Shown here piece after piece: positions 19,454 to 28,748 of a stretch of DNA of 64,000 nucleotides. This stretch comes from Alcanivorax sp. GTDB taxonomy: Bacteria; Pseudomonadota; Gammaproteobacteria; Pseudomonadales; Alcanivoracaceae. Position numbers and translations under genes: made by a program. The stretch covers positions 2,284,692-2,348,691 of the forward strand of contig CP051239.1 of NCBI GenBank assembly GCA_017794945.1, read 5' to 3'. A model generated the notes under the pieces. That model was not told where the DNA came from and did not search any database. It was given only the letters and a program-made list of their open reading frames with translations. The stretch's first letter is position 1. Each line of letters starts with the position of its first letter.

Positions 19454-20545
19454 TCAGACGTTGAACAGGAAGTTCAGCACGTCGCCGTCCTTGACCACAT
19501 AGTCCTTGCCTTCGGCGCGCATTTTGCCGGCTTCCTTGGCGCCTTGCTCGCCGTTGCCGGCGATGTAATCGTCGTAGGCGATGGTTTGCGCGCGGATGAA
19601 GCCCTTCTCGAAGTCAGTGTGGATCACACCGGCGGCCTGTGGCGCGGTGGCACCGATCTTGACGGTCCAGGCACGCACTTCCTTCTTGCCGGCGGTGAAA
19701 TAGGTCTGTAGGCCGAGCAGCTGGTAGCCGGCGCGGATCACGCGGTTCAGGCCGGGTTCTTCCATGCCCAGATCGGCCAGGAAGTCGGCTTTTTCCTCGT
19801 CGTCCAGTTCGGCGATCTCGGATTCGATCTTGGCGCAGATCGGCACCACCGAGGCGTTTTCCTTCTCCGCCTGCTCGCGCACCAGGTCCAGCAACGGATT
19901 GTTGTCGAAGCCGTCCTCTTCCACGTTGGCGATGTACATGGTGGGCTTGAGGGTGAGGAGGTTGAGGCTGCGGATCGCCTTGCGCTCGTCATCGGTGAGG
20001 TTGGCGGCGCGGGCCGGCTCGCCCTCGTTGAGCAGCGGCAGCAGCTTTTCCAGCACCGGGATCAGCGCCTGGGCGTCCTTGTTCTGGCCCTTGGCGGCTT
20101 TCTGGGCGCGCTGCAGAGCGCGGTCCACGGAGTCCAGGTCGGCCAGCGCCAGCTCGGTGTTGATCACGGCAATGTCATCCAGTGGCGATACCTTGCCGGC
20201 CACGTGGATCACGTTTTCGTCGTCGAAGCAGCGCACCACGTGGGCGATGGCGTCGGTATCGCGGATGTTGGCCAGGAACTGGTTGCCCAGGCCCTCGCCC
20301 TTGGAGGCGCCCGCCACCAGGCCGGCGATGTCCACGAACTCCATGGTCGCCGGGATCACCTTCTCCGGGCTGACGATGGCGGACAGTTTGTCCAAGCGCG
20401 GGTCCGGCACCGGGACCACGCCGGTGTTCGGCTCGATGGTGCAGAACGGGAAGTTCTCGGCGTCGATGCCGGCCTTGGTCAAGGCGTTGAAAAGAGTGGA
20501 TTTGCCCACATTGGGCAGGCCCACGATACCGCACTGAATACCCAT
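19454..20545 (-). CDS. ychF: Redox-regulated ATPase/GTPase YchF (OLA1 family)
   Basis: YchF is a ribosome-associated P-loop NTPase that prefers ATP and affects translation and oxidative-stress responses. The 363 residues show GLPNVGKS (9-16), [25 protein letters not shown] in the place of the usual NKXD-type specificity motif, and a C-terminal TGS domain ([19 protein letters not shown] through [11 protein letters not shown]). GGAGG lies before the ATG. It normally pairs with pth; here the GST gene and a repeat separate the two. Confidence 0.97.
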   Translation of the reverse strand: MGIQCGIVGLPNVGKSTLFNALTKAGIDAENFPFCTIEPNTGVVPVPDPRLDKLSAIVSPEKVIPATMEFVDIAGLVAGASKGEGLGNQFLANIRDTDAIAHVVRCFDDENVIHVAGKVSPLDDIAVINTELALADLDSVDRALQRAQKAAKGQNKDAQALIPVLEKLLPLLNEGEPARAANLTDDERKAIRSLNLLTLKPTMYIANVEEDGFDNNPLLDLVREQAEKENASVVPICAKIESEIAELDDEEKADFLADLGMEEPGLNRVIRAGYQLLGLQTYFTAGKKEVRAWTVKIGATAPQAAGVIHTDFEKGFIRAQTIAYDDYIAGNGEQGAKEAGKMRAEGKDYVVKDGDVLNFLFNV

Positions 20546-20710
20546 AACTGCACCTCCGTTTTCGAGGGCGCAATGCTACTCAAGCGCGGGCCAAAATGCG
20601 ACAGGCGGGACACGGTGGGTTGCCAGGGAGCCGGCCGCGGGGGGCGCTGCCGCCGCTCAGCGCGACCAGGGGCACCGCTAGACTGGCCCCATAAAGGAGG
20701 GAAGGACATC

Positions 20711-21451
20711 ATGACCGAACGCATCCTCTATCAATTCCCGATATCCCATTACTGCGAAAAATCCCGCTGGCAGCTCGACCATAAAGGCCTGGCATACCGC
20801 ACCCGCAACCTGCTGCCCGGGCCGCACCGGCTACGCACCCAGTGGATGGCGCGCATCAACACCCTGCCGGTATTGCGTGACGGCCAGCGGGTGGTGGGGG
20901 ATTCCACCAAAATCGCCTATTACCTGGAAAAGCATTATCCGGAGCGCTCGCTGATTCCCGCCGACGCGGAGTCCCGCGCCCGGGTGATCGAGCTGGAGCA
21001 GCAGCTCGACCGGGTGGCGGTGCACGTGCGCCGCTGGCTGTACGGCCAGATTATCGACCGCCCGGAAGTCATGGACGCCATGCTCGACCCCTACCGGCTG
21101 CCGTCTCCGGTGCGGAAGGTGCTCGCGCCGATGACTCGGGAAGGCGTGCGCCGGCTGTATCGCATCGAGCCCAAGGCGGTGGCCCATTCCGGGCAGCGGC
21201 TGGAAGAGGGGCTGGAACTGGTGGAGCAGACGTTGAAGCGCGGCAACGGCCGCTATCTGGTGGGCGAGCGACTGACCCTGGCGGACATCACCGCCGCCGG
21301 CCTGCTGGCGCCGCTGGTCAGCCCGGCCGGCACGCCCTGGGACATGTTCGAGGAGGGCTCGCTGCCCGCCGCGCTGCAAAAGCAGCTCGACGACCTGCGC
21401 GACCGTCCGGCGGGGCAATGGGTATTGGCGCGTTACGCCGAGGACCGGTGA
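20711..21451 (+). CDS. Glutathione S-transferase family protein
   Basis: The 246-residue protein has an N-terminal thioredoxin-like GST domain (ILYQFPISHYCEKSRWQLDHKG, with NTLPVLRDGQRVVGDSTKIAYYLE forming the glutathione site). An all-helical C-terminal domain contains LVGERLTLADITAAGLLAPL. Members conjugate or reduce electrophiles; the substrate is unknown. AAGGAGG at 20694-20700 fixes the ATG at 20711; a long upstream in-frame extension is antisense to ychF and is not real. The gene sits on the opposite strand between pth and ychF and is followed directly by the 143-bp REP palindrome. Confidence 0.9.
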   Translation: MTERILYQFPISHYCEKSRWQLDHKGLAYRTRNLLPGPHRLRTQWMARINTLPVLRDGQRVVGDSTKIAYYLEKHYPERSLIPADAESRARVIELEQQLDRVAVHVRRWLYGQIIDRPEVMDAMLDPYRLPSPVRKVLAPMTREGVRRLYRIEPKAVAHSGQRLEEGLELVEQTLKRGNGRYLVGERLTLADITAAGLLAPLVSPAGTPWDMFEEGSLPAALQKQLDDLRDRPAGQWVLARYAEDR

Positions 21452-21453
21452 AC

Positions 21454-21596
21454 CTTGTGGGAGCGGGCCCCGCCCGCGAAAGGCGCGCTAGCGCGCCGGC
21501 AGGATGCCAGAGACGTTATCGGAGGCGTGCTTAGAGGTTTCTGGAATCCTGCCGGGAGCTTCGCTCCCTTTCGCGGGCGGGGCCCGCTCCCACAAG
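21454..21596. repeat. Composite REP palindrome with 29-bp perfect arms
   Basis: Positions 21454-21482 and 21568-21596 are perfect inverted copies of 29 bp, each containing GTGGGAGCGGGC. Inside are a GGCGCGC/GCGCGCC hairpin next to the left arm, a GGGAGC/GCTCCC hairpin next to the right arm, and an inner imperfect pair GGCAGGATGCCAGA / TCTGGAATCCTGCC. It fills the 150-bp gap between the convergent GST and pth genes and may end both transcripts. Confidence 0.9.
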
Positions 21597-21601
21597 TTCG
21601 A

Positions 21602-22189
21602 TCAGGCGCGGAAGCCGTTGAGGCCGTTCATGGCGTGGCTGAATTCGCCGCGCAGCATGTCCGGGGTAAACCGCACCGCTTCGTCGATGGCCCGTTCGAT
21701 CAGCTCACGGTCGGCGGCGGAAGGTTTGTTGAGCACATGGGGGGTGACCAGCTGGGCGCTGCCCGGGTGGCCGATGCCCAGACGCAGGCGGTAGAAGTCC
21801 TTGCTGTTGCCGTGGCGGGCAACGATGTCGCGCAGGCCATTGTGGCCGCCGTGTCCGCCGCCCTGTTTGAAGCGGGCCACGCCCGGGGGCAGGTCCAGTT
21901 CATCGTGGGCCACGAGCATCTGCGTGACGGGAATCTTGAAGAAATTCGCCAGGGCCGAGGTGGATTGGCCGCTGCGGTTCATATAGGTGGTGGGCACCAG
22001 CAGGCGGATGGTTTCGCCTTCGAAGGTGAAGGTGCCGGTGGCACCGAAGTATTTCTTGTCTTCGTTAAGAAAGATGCCCTGGGCACGGGCCAGGGCATCC
22101 ACATACCAGACTCCGGCGTTGTGGCGGGTGGCGTCGTATTCGGGGCCCGGATTGCCCAGGCCCACGATCAGTCGTACCGGTTCCGCCAT
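21602..22189 (-). CDS. pth: Peptidyl-tRNA hydrolase
   Basis: Pth releases peptides from peptidyl-tRNA dropped by ribosomes. The 195-residue protein has the family start LIVGLGNPGPEYDATRHNAG with catalytic His23. PTTYMNRSG, HDELDLPPG (the conserved Asp) and GGGHGGHNGLRDI follow. It lies 8 bp downstream of rplY on the minus strand, so prs-rplY-pth are probably expressed together. Confidence 0.98.
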   Translation of the reverse strand: MAEPVRLIVGLGNPGPEYDATRHNAGVWYVDALARAQGIFLNEDKKYFGATGTFTFEGETIRLLVPTTYMNRSGQSTSALANFFKIPVTQMLVAHDELDLPPGVARFKQGGGHGGHNGLRDIVARHGNSKDFYRLRLGIGHPGSAQLVTPHVLNKPSAADRELIERAIDEAVRFTPDMLRGEFSHAMNGLNGFRA

Positions 22190-22197
22190 AATCGCTC

Positions 22198-22875
22198 TCA
22201 GTCTTCGGAGGGCTTCTCTTCGCCTTTGCCGCTGTCTTTCTCGGCGGCGTCTTCCTGAGCGTCCTCGTCCTCATCGTCTTCGCTGGCACGCACTTTCGGG
22301 GTGTGTACGGCGACGATGGGCTGGTCGTGGTCTTCACCATAGGCCAGCTGGGTCAGGGTCACGCCGGCGGGCAGCTTGATGTCGGACAGGTGCAGCACCT
22401 GGTCCAGCTCCACGGCGATCAGGTCCACCTCGATGTATTCCGGCAGATCCTTGGGCAGACAGCTGATTTCCACTTCGGAGATGTTGCGGTGGATCTCGCC
22501 ACCCTGCTTTTTCACACCGATGCAGGCTTCTTCATTGGTGTAGTGCAGCGGCACGGTCATGGTGATTTCATGGCCGGCTTCCACGCGCATGAAGTCGGCG
22601 TGGATCGGGAAGCCGCGGGCCGGATCGCGCTGCAGATCGCGCAGAACCGCCTGCTGCTTCTTGCCGTCCAGCTTCAGCGTCAGGATGTGGCTGTAAAACG
22701 CCTCGGTTTCCAGGGCCTTTTTCAGCTCACGGGTTTCCAGTGACACCATCACGGGGTCGGCGTGGCCGCCATAGATAATGGCCGGTACGCGACCGTGCAG
22801 ACGACGCAGGCGGCGGCTCGCACCTTTCCCCGTGTCGCTGCGGCTTTCAGCGGTCAATTCGAATTCGTTGGACAT
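22198..22875 (-). CDS. rplY: 50S ribosomal protein L25/general stress protein Ctc
   Basis: The 225-residue product has the L25 5S-rRNA-binding domain (about residues 5-95, with GKGASRRLRRLHGRVPAIIYG) and the C-terminal TL5/CTC domain with PADVTL-like PAGVTLTQLAYG. It ends in a very acidic tail (residues 196-225). This long form is usual outside enterobacteria. It lies between prs and pth in the conserved order. About 120 bp with hairpins separate it from prs. Confidence 0.97.
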   Translation of the reverse strand: MSNEFELTAESRSDTGKGASRRLRRLHGRVPAIIYGGHADPVMVSLETRELKKALETEAFYSHILTLKLDGKKQQAVLRDLQRDPARGFPIHADFMRVEAGHEITMTVPLHYTNEEACIGVKKQGGEIHRNISEVEISCLPKDLPEYIEVDLIAVELDQVLHLSDIKLPAGVTLTQLAYGEDHDQPIVAVHTPKVRASEDDEDEDAQEDAAEKDSGKGEEKPSED

Positions 22876-22938
22876 GGTCCTGTCTCCATTAAGCTCTCCG
22901 GCACCCCGCGACCAGGCGCGCCGAAAAGGTTGCGATAA

Positions 22939-22995
22939 GCCCGAAACGGGCGTCCCCGGAACGGGGAGGGGGCGGATTATGCCGGAAATCCCCGG
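22939..22995 (-). other. Cluster of small hairpins between prs and rplY
   Basis: Three adjacent hairpins follow the prs stop on the minus strand: GCCGG/CCGGC (22981-22996), CCCCG/CGGGG (22954-22966) and GCCCG/CGGGC (22939-22951). T-runs are poor. They may tune prs and rplY levels by partial termination or RNA processing. Confidence 0.3.
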
Positions 22996-22996
22996 C

Positions 22997-23956
22997 CTAC
23001 ACCAGTTCCAGGCGATCGAACATGGCGGACAACGATTCTTCGTTGTTCACGCGGCGGATGGTTTCCGCCAGCATCGGCGCCAGGCGCAGCACGCGGATCT
23101 TGTCGCACTGACGGCCCTGCTCGGACAGCGGGATGGTGTCGGTGACCACCAGCTGGTCCATGGCGCTGTTGCTGATGTTGTCGATGGCCGGGCCGGACAG
23201 CACCGGGTGGGTGCAGTAGGCGATCACCTTGGCGGCGCCGTGGTCCTTCAGGGCCTGGGCGGCTTTGCACAGGGTGCCGGCGGTGTCGACGATGTCGTCC
23301 ACCAGCACGCAGGTGCGGCCTTCCACCTCACCGATGATGTGCATCACCTGGGATTCGTTGGCTTTCGGGCGGCGCTTGTCGATGATCGCCAGGTCGGCGT
23401 CGTTGAGCTGCTTGGCCAGGGCGCGGGCACGGACCACGCCGCCAACGTCCGGGCTCACCACCATCAGATCGTCGTGCTTCTGGCGCTCGATGTCGGCCAC
23501 GAACAGGGGCGTGCCGTAGACGTTGTCCACGGGGATGTCGAAGAAACCCTGAATCTGGTCGGCGTGCAGGTCCACGGTCACCACCCGGTCGATGCCCACG
23601 GCGGTGATCATGTCGGCCACCACCTTGGCGGTGATCGGCACGCGCGCGGAGCGCACGCGGCGGTCCTGGCGGGCGTAACCGAAGTAGGGGATCACGGCGG
23701 TGATGCGGCCGGCGGAAGAGCGGCGCAGGGCGTCCGCCATCACCAGCAGTTCCATCAGGTTGTTATTGGTGGGCTGGCAGGTGGACTGAACGATGAAAAC
23801 GTCCTTGCCGCGCACGTTTTCCTGAATGTCCACGGCCACTTCGCCGTCGCTGAAAACGCCGACATCGGCGTCGCCGAGGGGGATGTTGATCTGCTCGGCC
23901 ATGGAGCTGGCCAGTTCGGGATTGGCGTTGCCGGCGAAAATAACGAGTTTGGACAC
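22997..23956 (-). CDS. prs: Ribose-phosphate pyrophosphokinase (PRPP synthetase)
   Basis: Prs makes PRPP from ribose 5-phosphate and ATP for nucleotide, histidine and tryptophan synthesis. The 319-residue protein starts [15 protein letters not shown] and has [17 protein letters not shown], the ATP loop [16 protein letters not shown], the metal-binding [17 protein letters not shown] and the PRPP-binding [13 protein letters not shown]. The start is GTG at 23956 with AGGGGA upstream. The tRNA-Gln gene precedes it by 55 bp, and the run continues to rplY and pth. Confidence 0.98.
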   Translation of the reverse strand: MSKLVIFAGNANPELASSMAEQINIPLGDADVGVFSDGEVAVDIQENVRGKDVFIVQSTCQPTNNNLMELLVMADALRRSSAGRITAVIPYFGYARQDRRVRSARVPITAKVVADMITAVGIDRVVTVDLHADQIQGFFDIPVDNVYGTPLFVADIERQKHDDLMVVSPDVGGVVRARALAKQLNDADLAIIDKRRPKANESQVMHIIGEVEGRTCVLVDDIVDTAGTLCKAAQALKDHGAAKVIAYCTHPVLSGPAIDNISNSAMDQLVVTDTIPLSEQGRQCDKIRVLRLAPMLAETIRRVNNEESLSAMFDRLELV

Positions 23957-24011
23957 TGGCGTCCCCTGGCTTTCAAGTAATGAATTTAGGGTTTGTCCTT
24001 ACGGAAAGAAA

Positions 24012-24087
24012 TGGCTGGGGTACCAGGACTCGAACCTGGGAATGACGGGATCAAAACCCGCTGCCTTACCAACTTGGCTATACCCCA
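24012..24087 (-). tRNA. tRNA-Gln (anticodon TTG)
   Basis: Read on the minus strand, the 76-nt sequence folds as a full cloverleaf. The acceptor stem is TGGGGTA with TACCCCA, the D arm GCC...GGC, the anticodon stem GCGGG/CCCGT with loop TTTTGAT, and the T arm CCAGG-TTCGAAT-CCTGG. The 3' CCA is encoded (24012-24014). Anticodon TTG reads CAA/CAG. It lies 24 bp after ispE and 55 bp before prs, as in Pseudomonas, and may be cut from a shared transcript. Confidence 0.97.
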
Positions 24088-24111
24088 ACACTAACTTGCT
24101 CAGGTGGCGTG

Positions 24112-25005
24112 TCACGCCGGCCCTGAATTCTGTCTGGCTCGAAGCGTCGCCAGTGCCTCATGGAGAGGTGAGATTTCAGTGCTTCGAGCCACAAAACCTG
24201 TCCAGTATTCCGGCAAGTGCCGCAGTGCGTTCCGCGCGTCTTGCGGGTCGGCGAAGTGTGCGAAACAACAAGCGCCGGTACCGGTCATGCGGGCGTTGCC
24301 CGCTTCGCTTTGGAGCCAGCCGAGCGCTTTATCCACGGCGGGAAAAAGGCGCCGGGCCACGGCTTCGCAGTCGTTGTGCCTTTCCGTCAGAAAGGCCTCG
24401 AAAGTGGCCGCCCCAAGCGAGGCCGGTAATGTAATGGCGGGGGTGTGCCTTGTCAATTCCCCGTCGCCGAAAATTCGAGCGGTCGGAACGGCGACCCCGG
24501 GATCGATTACCAGAAACCAGAGTGGCGGCAATTCAACGGCTTGCAACCGTTCGCCCACGCCTTCCGCCCAGGCATTGCGGCCGCGCACGAATACCGGCAC
24601 GTCCGCGCCCAGGCTCAGCCCCAGCCGCGCCAGCGTCTCGGTGTCCAGGCCCAGGTCCCAGAGCAGATTCAGACCCCACAGCGCGGTGGCGGCGTCGGAG
24701 GAGCCGCCGCCCACGCCGCCGCCGGCGGGCAGTTTCTTGCGCAGATGCAGGCGCGCGCCACCGTCGTGGCCGGTCTCGTGTTGCAGAAGGCGGGCGGCGC
24801 GCAGCACCAGATTATGGTCGTCCACCGGCAGCGCCGGGTTGTCGCAGCTCAGGGCGAGGGTGTCGGCGGGGGCGAAATCCAGGGTATCGCCGTGGTCGAG
24901 CAGCACGAACAGGGTCTGCAGCAGATGGTAGCCGTCCGCGCGCCGACCGTTGATGTGCAAAAACAGGTTCAGTTTGGCCGGCGCCGGCAGGGAGAACGGG
25001 GTCAT
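24112..25005 (-). CDS. ispE: 4-diphosphocytidyl-2-C-methyl-D-erythritol kinase IspE
   Basis: IspE phosphorylates CDP-methylerythritol in the non-mevalonate isoprenoid pathway. The 297-residue GHMP kinase begins LPAPAKLNLFLHINGRRADGYH and has the ATP loop PAGGGVGGGSSDAATAL and the late MTGTGACCFA. ATG at 25005 matches the family start. A frame open further upstream covers the end of lolB and is rejected. It follows lolB by 2 bp. Confidence 0.97.
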   Translation of the reverse strand: MTPFSLPAPAKLNLFLHINGRRADGYHLLQTLFVLLDHGDTLDFAPADTLALSCDNPALPVDDHNLVLRAARLLQHETGHDGGARLHLRKKLPAGGGVGGGSSDAATALWGLNLLWDLGLDTETLARLGLSLGADVPVFVRGRNAWAEGVGERLQAVELPPLWFLVIDPGVAVPTARIFGDGELTRHTPAITLPASLGAATFEAFLTERHNDCEAVARRLFPAVDKALGWLQSEAGNARMTGTGACCFAHFADPQDARNALRHLPEYWTGFVARSTEISPLHEALATLRARQNSGPA

Positions 25006-25007
25006 GA

Positions 25008-25589
25008 TCAGGGCTGGCTGGGCAGCGGCTGCCACTCGCGGATCAGCAGGGTAAAGCTGTCGGCACCCTGGCGCGCCTTGATGCGGTGGGGCAGCGCCAC
25101 CCGGCCCACGTTCTGGTAACGGTCGAATTCCAGGTCCCAGCCCAGTTGGCTCAACTGGCTGAGCCGGCCGTCGTCGTTTTGCTCCGACCGTGCCGGCGCC
25201 CCCGGCCAGACCAGCCCGCGGCTCCAGTATTCCAGCGCCGACACCGGCAGCCAGAAACCGGTCAGGTGCCAGGCCAGTTCGCCCGGGGTGCGAGCCTGCC
25301 ATTCACCCTGGGAGGTTTCCAGGCGGGCCATGCCCGGCTGCCAGGTCAGTGCCGCGCTGCCGAAGCCGAGCGGACCGGAGAAGCGGATCTCCCCGTAGCG
25401 CGGCGCCTGCTGCCAGTCGAAGCTGGCGGAGCCGCCGTCGTCGGCGGTGCGGTAGCCGAGCTTGCCACTCATTTCCCAGCGCTGAATTTGCTCGGCGCGG
25501 GTGAAGTCCGTGGGCGCCACCGGCGCCTGTTGGCAGGCGCTCAGCAGCAGCGCGAGGGGCAGCCACCAAAAACGGCTCGCATTGCTCAA
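25008..25589 (-). CDS. lolB: Outer-membrane lipoprotein LolB
   Basis: LolB accepts lipoproteins from LolA and inserts them into the outer membrane. The start is taken as TTG at 25589: GGAGG lies six bases upstream, and this start gives a clean lipoprotein signal (WWLPLALLLSAC, Cys19). Its TTGA overlaps the stop of the TPR lipoprotein gene, a coupling arrangement. The mature part shows WEMSGKLGYRTADDGGSASFDWQQ and the typical end FTLLIREW. The product is 193 residues, near the usual length. TTG start is inferred. Confidence 0.92.
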   Translation of the reverse strand: MSNASRFWWLPLALLLSACQQAPVAPTDFTRAEQIQRWEMSGKLGYRTADDGGSASFDWQQAPRYGEIRFSGPLGFGSAALTWQPGMARLETSQGEWQARTPGELAWHLTGFWLPVSALEYWSRGLVWPGAPARSEQNDDGRLSQLSQLGWDLEFDRYQNVGRVALPHRIKARQGADSFTLLIREWQPLPSQP

Positions 25590-27289
25590 AGTGTCACCTC
25601 CAGGCGTTGCAGGGTTTCCATGATCGGCTCGGCTTCCGGGCTTTGCTCCAGCGCCGTGGCCCACACCCGGCGGGCGTCGTCTTCTTCACCCAATACCCAC
25701 AGCACCTCGCCCAGGTGGGCGCTCACCTCCGGGTCCGGGAACTGGGCGTAGGCGCGGCGCAGGAAGGGCAGAGCGTCCTCCGGCCGGCCCAGCCGGTACA
25801 GCACCCAGCCCATGGAATCGAGGATCGCCGGGTCGTTGGGTTGCTGTTCCAGGGCACGGAGGATCATGTCGTGGGCCTGCTCCAGATGCACGCCCTGGTC
25901 CGCCCAGGTGTAGCCCAGCGCGTTCAGCGCCGCCGGGTCGTCGGGCTGCTGCTCCAGCACCCGGCGCAGGTCCGCCTCCATGGCCTCATAGTTCTCCAGG
26001 GCGCCGGCGGTCATCGCCCGGGCGTAGAGCAATTCCGGGTTGTCCGGGGCGGTTTCCAGGGCCCGGTCGAGCAGTGCCAGGGCGGATTCCGGGTCGCCGT
26101 TGGCGGCGCGCATATCGGCCTCGCTGATCCACAGCAGGGTGGCCTGCTCCGGGTACTGATGGGTGAGGCTGGTGATCAGCGCGTGGGCCTGATCGCCACG
26201 GCCTTCGCTGTACATAAGCCGCGCGGCCTGCACCTGGGCCTGCAGACTTTCGCCGCCTTTGACCTTCAAATAATAGTCAATGGCGCCTTTGGTGTCGCCG
26301 CGCTGCTCCGCCGCCTGACCCAGGTGCAGGCGCATTTCATTGGGGCGGTACCCCTGGCGCAGCAGCCGCTGCAGCGTCGCCTCGGCGGAATCCATGGCGC
26401 CGGATTCCAGCGCCAGCAGGGCCAGGGAATACTGCAGGTCCAGGTCGCGCGGGTTCTGTTCCGCCAGGATGGTCAGCTGCTCGCTGGCCTGGTCGTAGCG
26501 GCCGGCGGCCAGCAGCAGGCGCACATAGGCGACCCGCGGGCGGCGCGCTTCGGGGGCCTCGTCGACGATATCGCTGAGCTCGCCCAGCGCCTTGTCACGG
26601 TGCCCTTGCTCAAACAGGATCTGGGTGCGCAGCAGCCGGGCTTCGCGATGGTCCGGATCCTGGTCCAGGGCGGAGTCCACCGCGTCCAGGGCGCCCTCCA
26701 GATCGCTCTGCTGACGCCGGTCCAGAGCCCGGGCGTACCACAGGGGCGCCTGGTCCGGGTAGCGCTCGGCAAGTCCGGACAGGGCCTTGAGCAGCCGTTG
26801 GTTGGCGCCTTCGTCCAGGCCCCGCGCCTCCGCCACCAGCGGGATCAATGCTTCGTTGCCGTGCACCGCGAGCAGCCGGTCGATGGATTCGGCGGCCTGT
26901 TCCGGGCGCTCGAGCTGGATGTCGGCCAGCGCCGCCAGGCGCAGGGCGTCGGCGTTATCGGGCTGGCGCTCCAGCCACAGACCGGCCAGGTGGCGGGCCT
27001 GCTCATGCTCTTCCAGATAGGTGGCGAGCTTGGTCGCCTGCCCGATAATTTCCGGGTCGTTGGTGGTTTCCGCCGCCCGCGCGTAATAGGCCATGGTGAC
27101 ACGCAGGCTCTGCCGCTGGGCGGCGCTTTCCGCCACCAGCAGATCGCCCAGGGTTTCGCCGTCGTATTCAATCGGCGGAAGGTCCCGGGGTGGCGCGGCC
27201 GGGGCGGTGTCTTGCGGTGTGGACGGCATCTGCGAGCAGCCGGCCAGGGCGAACAGGGCGGCGGCGAGGAGCGATGGGCGTGATTTCAT
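25586..27289 (-). CDS. Tetratricopeptide-repeat lipoprotein
   Basis: The 567-residue product begins with a lipoprotein signal, MKSRPSLLAAALFALAGCSQ (Cys18), so it is probably anchored on the periplasmic side. About a dozen TPR-like helix pairs follow (for example DALRLAALADIQLERPEQAA and ALNALGYTWADQGVHLEQA). TPR arrays bind proteins; the partner is unknown. It lies between divergent hemA and lolB, the same place as the Pseudomonas homologue of unknown function. ATG at 27310 is an alternative start, but the signal peptide favours 27289. Confidence 0.88.
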   Translation of the reverse strand: MKSRPSLLAAALFALAGCSQMPSTPQDTAPAAPPRDLPPIEYDGETLGDLLVAESAAQRQSLRVTMAYYARAAETTNDPEIIGQATKLATYLEEHEQARHLAGLWLERQPDNADALRLAALADIQLERPEQAAESIDRLLAVHGNEALIPLVAEARGLDEGANQRLLKALSGLAERYPDQAPLWYARALDRRQQSDLEGALDAVDSALDQDPDHREARLLRTQILFEQGHRDKALGELSDIVDEAPEARRPRVAYVRLLLAAGRYDQASEQLTILAEQNPRDLDLQYSLALLALESGAMDSAEATLQRLLRQGYRPNEMRLHLGQAAEQRGDTKGAIDYYLKVKGGESLQAQVQAARLMYSEGRGDQAHALITSLTHQYPEQATLLWISEADMRAANGDPESALALLDRALETAPDNPELLYARAMTAGALENYEAMEADLRRVLEQQPDDPAALNALGYTWADQGVHLEQAHDMILRALEQQPNDPAILDSMGWVLYRLGRPEDALPFLRRAYAQFPDPEVSAHLGEVLWVLGEEDDARRVWATALEQSPEAEPIMETLQRLEVTL

Positions 27290-27354
27290 CGGCTGGCTAT
27301 CAAAGGACATTGAGCCGCTACTATCGCACAGGCGCGCGCCGGCCCCAAGGGCGG

Positions 27355-27400
27355 GGGTGACGTTGTTTTGCGGGGCGCTTTCGCGCAAAATGCGTCACCC
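27355..27400. promoter_or_regulatory. Long palindrome in the hemA/TPR divergent region
   Basis: GGGTGACG (27355-27362) pairs with CGTCACCC (27393-27400), and inside them TTTTGCG (27366-27372) pairs with CGCAAAA (27384-27390). The result is a near-perfect 46-bp hairpin, 45 bp before the hemA start. It could be a leader structure, an operator, or an extra terminator for incoming transcripts. Confidence 0.55.
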
Positions 27401-27445
27401 TTGCGCGTATCAGGGCCTAACCCCATCGGGTCGTCGTCATTTCTT

Positions 27446-28738
27446 ATGAATCTCATCGCAGTCGGCGTTAATCACACCACCGCGGATGTGGAGTTGCGCG
27501 AGCAGCTGGCATTTTCCGCCGCTCAAGCGGATGACGCCCTGGTGGCCCTGCGTGAGCTTCCCGGTATCCGCGAAGCGGCGCTGCTGTCTACCTGCAACCG
27601 TACCGAAGTGTACTGTCTGATCGACGGTGAAACGCCGGATTTCGGGGCGTGGTTGGCGCGGACCCGGCGTATGCCGGTGGAGACGCTGCGGCGGGTCCTT
27701 TATAGCCACCGTGACGAAAAAGCCCTGGAACACCTTATGCGGGTGGCCGGCGGCCTGGATTCCATGGTGCTTGGCGAACCGCAGATTCTCGGCCAGCTGC
27801 GCGAGGCCTACGCCCGCGCCCACGAGGCGGGGTTGATCAACGGCGAATTGGGCCGGGTATTCCAGGACGTGTTCTCGGTGGCCAAGCGCATCCGCACGGA
27901 AACCGGCATCGGCGCCAACCCGGTATCGGTGGCCTACGCGGCGGTGTCGTTCGCCCGGCATATCTTCGCCGACCTGAAACAGAGCCGCGCCCTGCTGATC
28001 GGCGCCGGTGAAATGATTGAGCTGGTGGCCCGGCACCTGGAAGAACAACAGGTGCACGAAATCGTGATCGCCAACCGTACCCAGGCCCGCGCTGATGACC
28101 TGGCCGCCCAAGTGGGCGGGCGCGGCATCGGCCTGGAAGAGCTGCCGGTGGCGCTGGAGCACGCGGACATTCTGATTTCCTGCACCGCCTCGCCGCTGCC
28201 GGTGCTGGGCAAGGGCACCGTGGAACGGGCGCTCAAGCGCCGCCGGCACCGGCCGATGTTCATGGTGGATATCGCCGTGCCCCGCGACATCGAGCCGGAA
28301 GTCGGCGAGCTGGACGACGTCTATCTTTACACCGTGGATCACCTCCAGGAGGCGATCCAGGAAAACGTCCGCGCCCGGCAGGAGGCCGCCGAGCAGGCCG
28401 GCGCCCTGATCGAGGAGGCGATTCGCCGCCACCACCGCAGCCGCCGCGAGCAGCGGGCCGTGGGGGTGCTGCGTGACTACCGGCGCCAGGGCACCGAGCT
28501 GGCCGACCAGGAGCTGCAGCGGGCCCTGGCGCAGTTGGAAAAAGGCGGTGACCCGGAAGAGGTGCTGCGCCGCTTCAAACACAGCCTGGTGAACAAATGG
28601 CTGCACCAGCCGAGCGTGGGCCTGCGCCGGCTGGCCGCCGAAGGCCGCGCCGAGGCGCTCGCCATGGCGCGGGAAATACTGCTCGACCAGCATAACCTGG
28701 ACGACCAGCCATCCGATCAGGAATCCGATCACGAATAG
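27446..28738 (+). CDS. hemA: Glutamyl-tRNA reductase HemA
   Basis: HemA reduces Glu-tRNA to glutamate-1-semialdehyde, the first committed step of tetrapyrrole synthesis by the C5 route. The 430-residue protein starts [20 protein letters not shown] and has the catalytic Cys50 in [27 protein letters not shown], the NADPH-binding [16 protein letters not shown] and a C-terminal dimerisation helix. ATG at 27446 fits the family; an upstream in-frame ATG at 27368 would run through the palindrome. prfA follows after 10 bp, the usual order. Confidence 0.97.
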   Translation: MNLIAVGVNHTTADVELREQLAFSAAQADDALVALRELPGIREAALLSTCNRTEVYCLIDGETPDFGAWLARTRRMPVETLRRVLYSHRDEKALEHLMRVAGGLDSMVLGEPQILGQLREAYARAHEAGLINGELGRVFQDVFSVAKRIRTETGIGANPVSVAYAAVSFARHIFADLKQSRALLIGAGEMIELVARHLEEQQVHEIVIANRTQARADDLAAQVGGRGIGLEELPVALEHADILISCTASPLPVLGKGTVERALKRRRHRPMFMVDIAVPRDIEPEVGELDDVYLYTVDHLQEAIQENVRARQEAAEQAGALIEEAIRRHHRSRREQRAVGVLRDYRRQGTELADQELQRALAQLEKGGDPEEVLRRFKHSLVNKWLHQPSVGLRRLAAEGRAEALAMAREILLDQHNLDDQPSDQESDHE

Positions 28739-28748
28739 CGGGAACCCC

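Noticed and set aside
20204..20710. N-terminal extension of the GST gene
   Set aside because: It runs antisense through ychF. AAGGAGG at 20694 fixes the start at 20711.
25006..25302. N-terminal extension of ispE
   Set aside because: The extension overlaps lolB on the same strand. The family start MTPFSLPAPAKLN lies at 25005.
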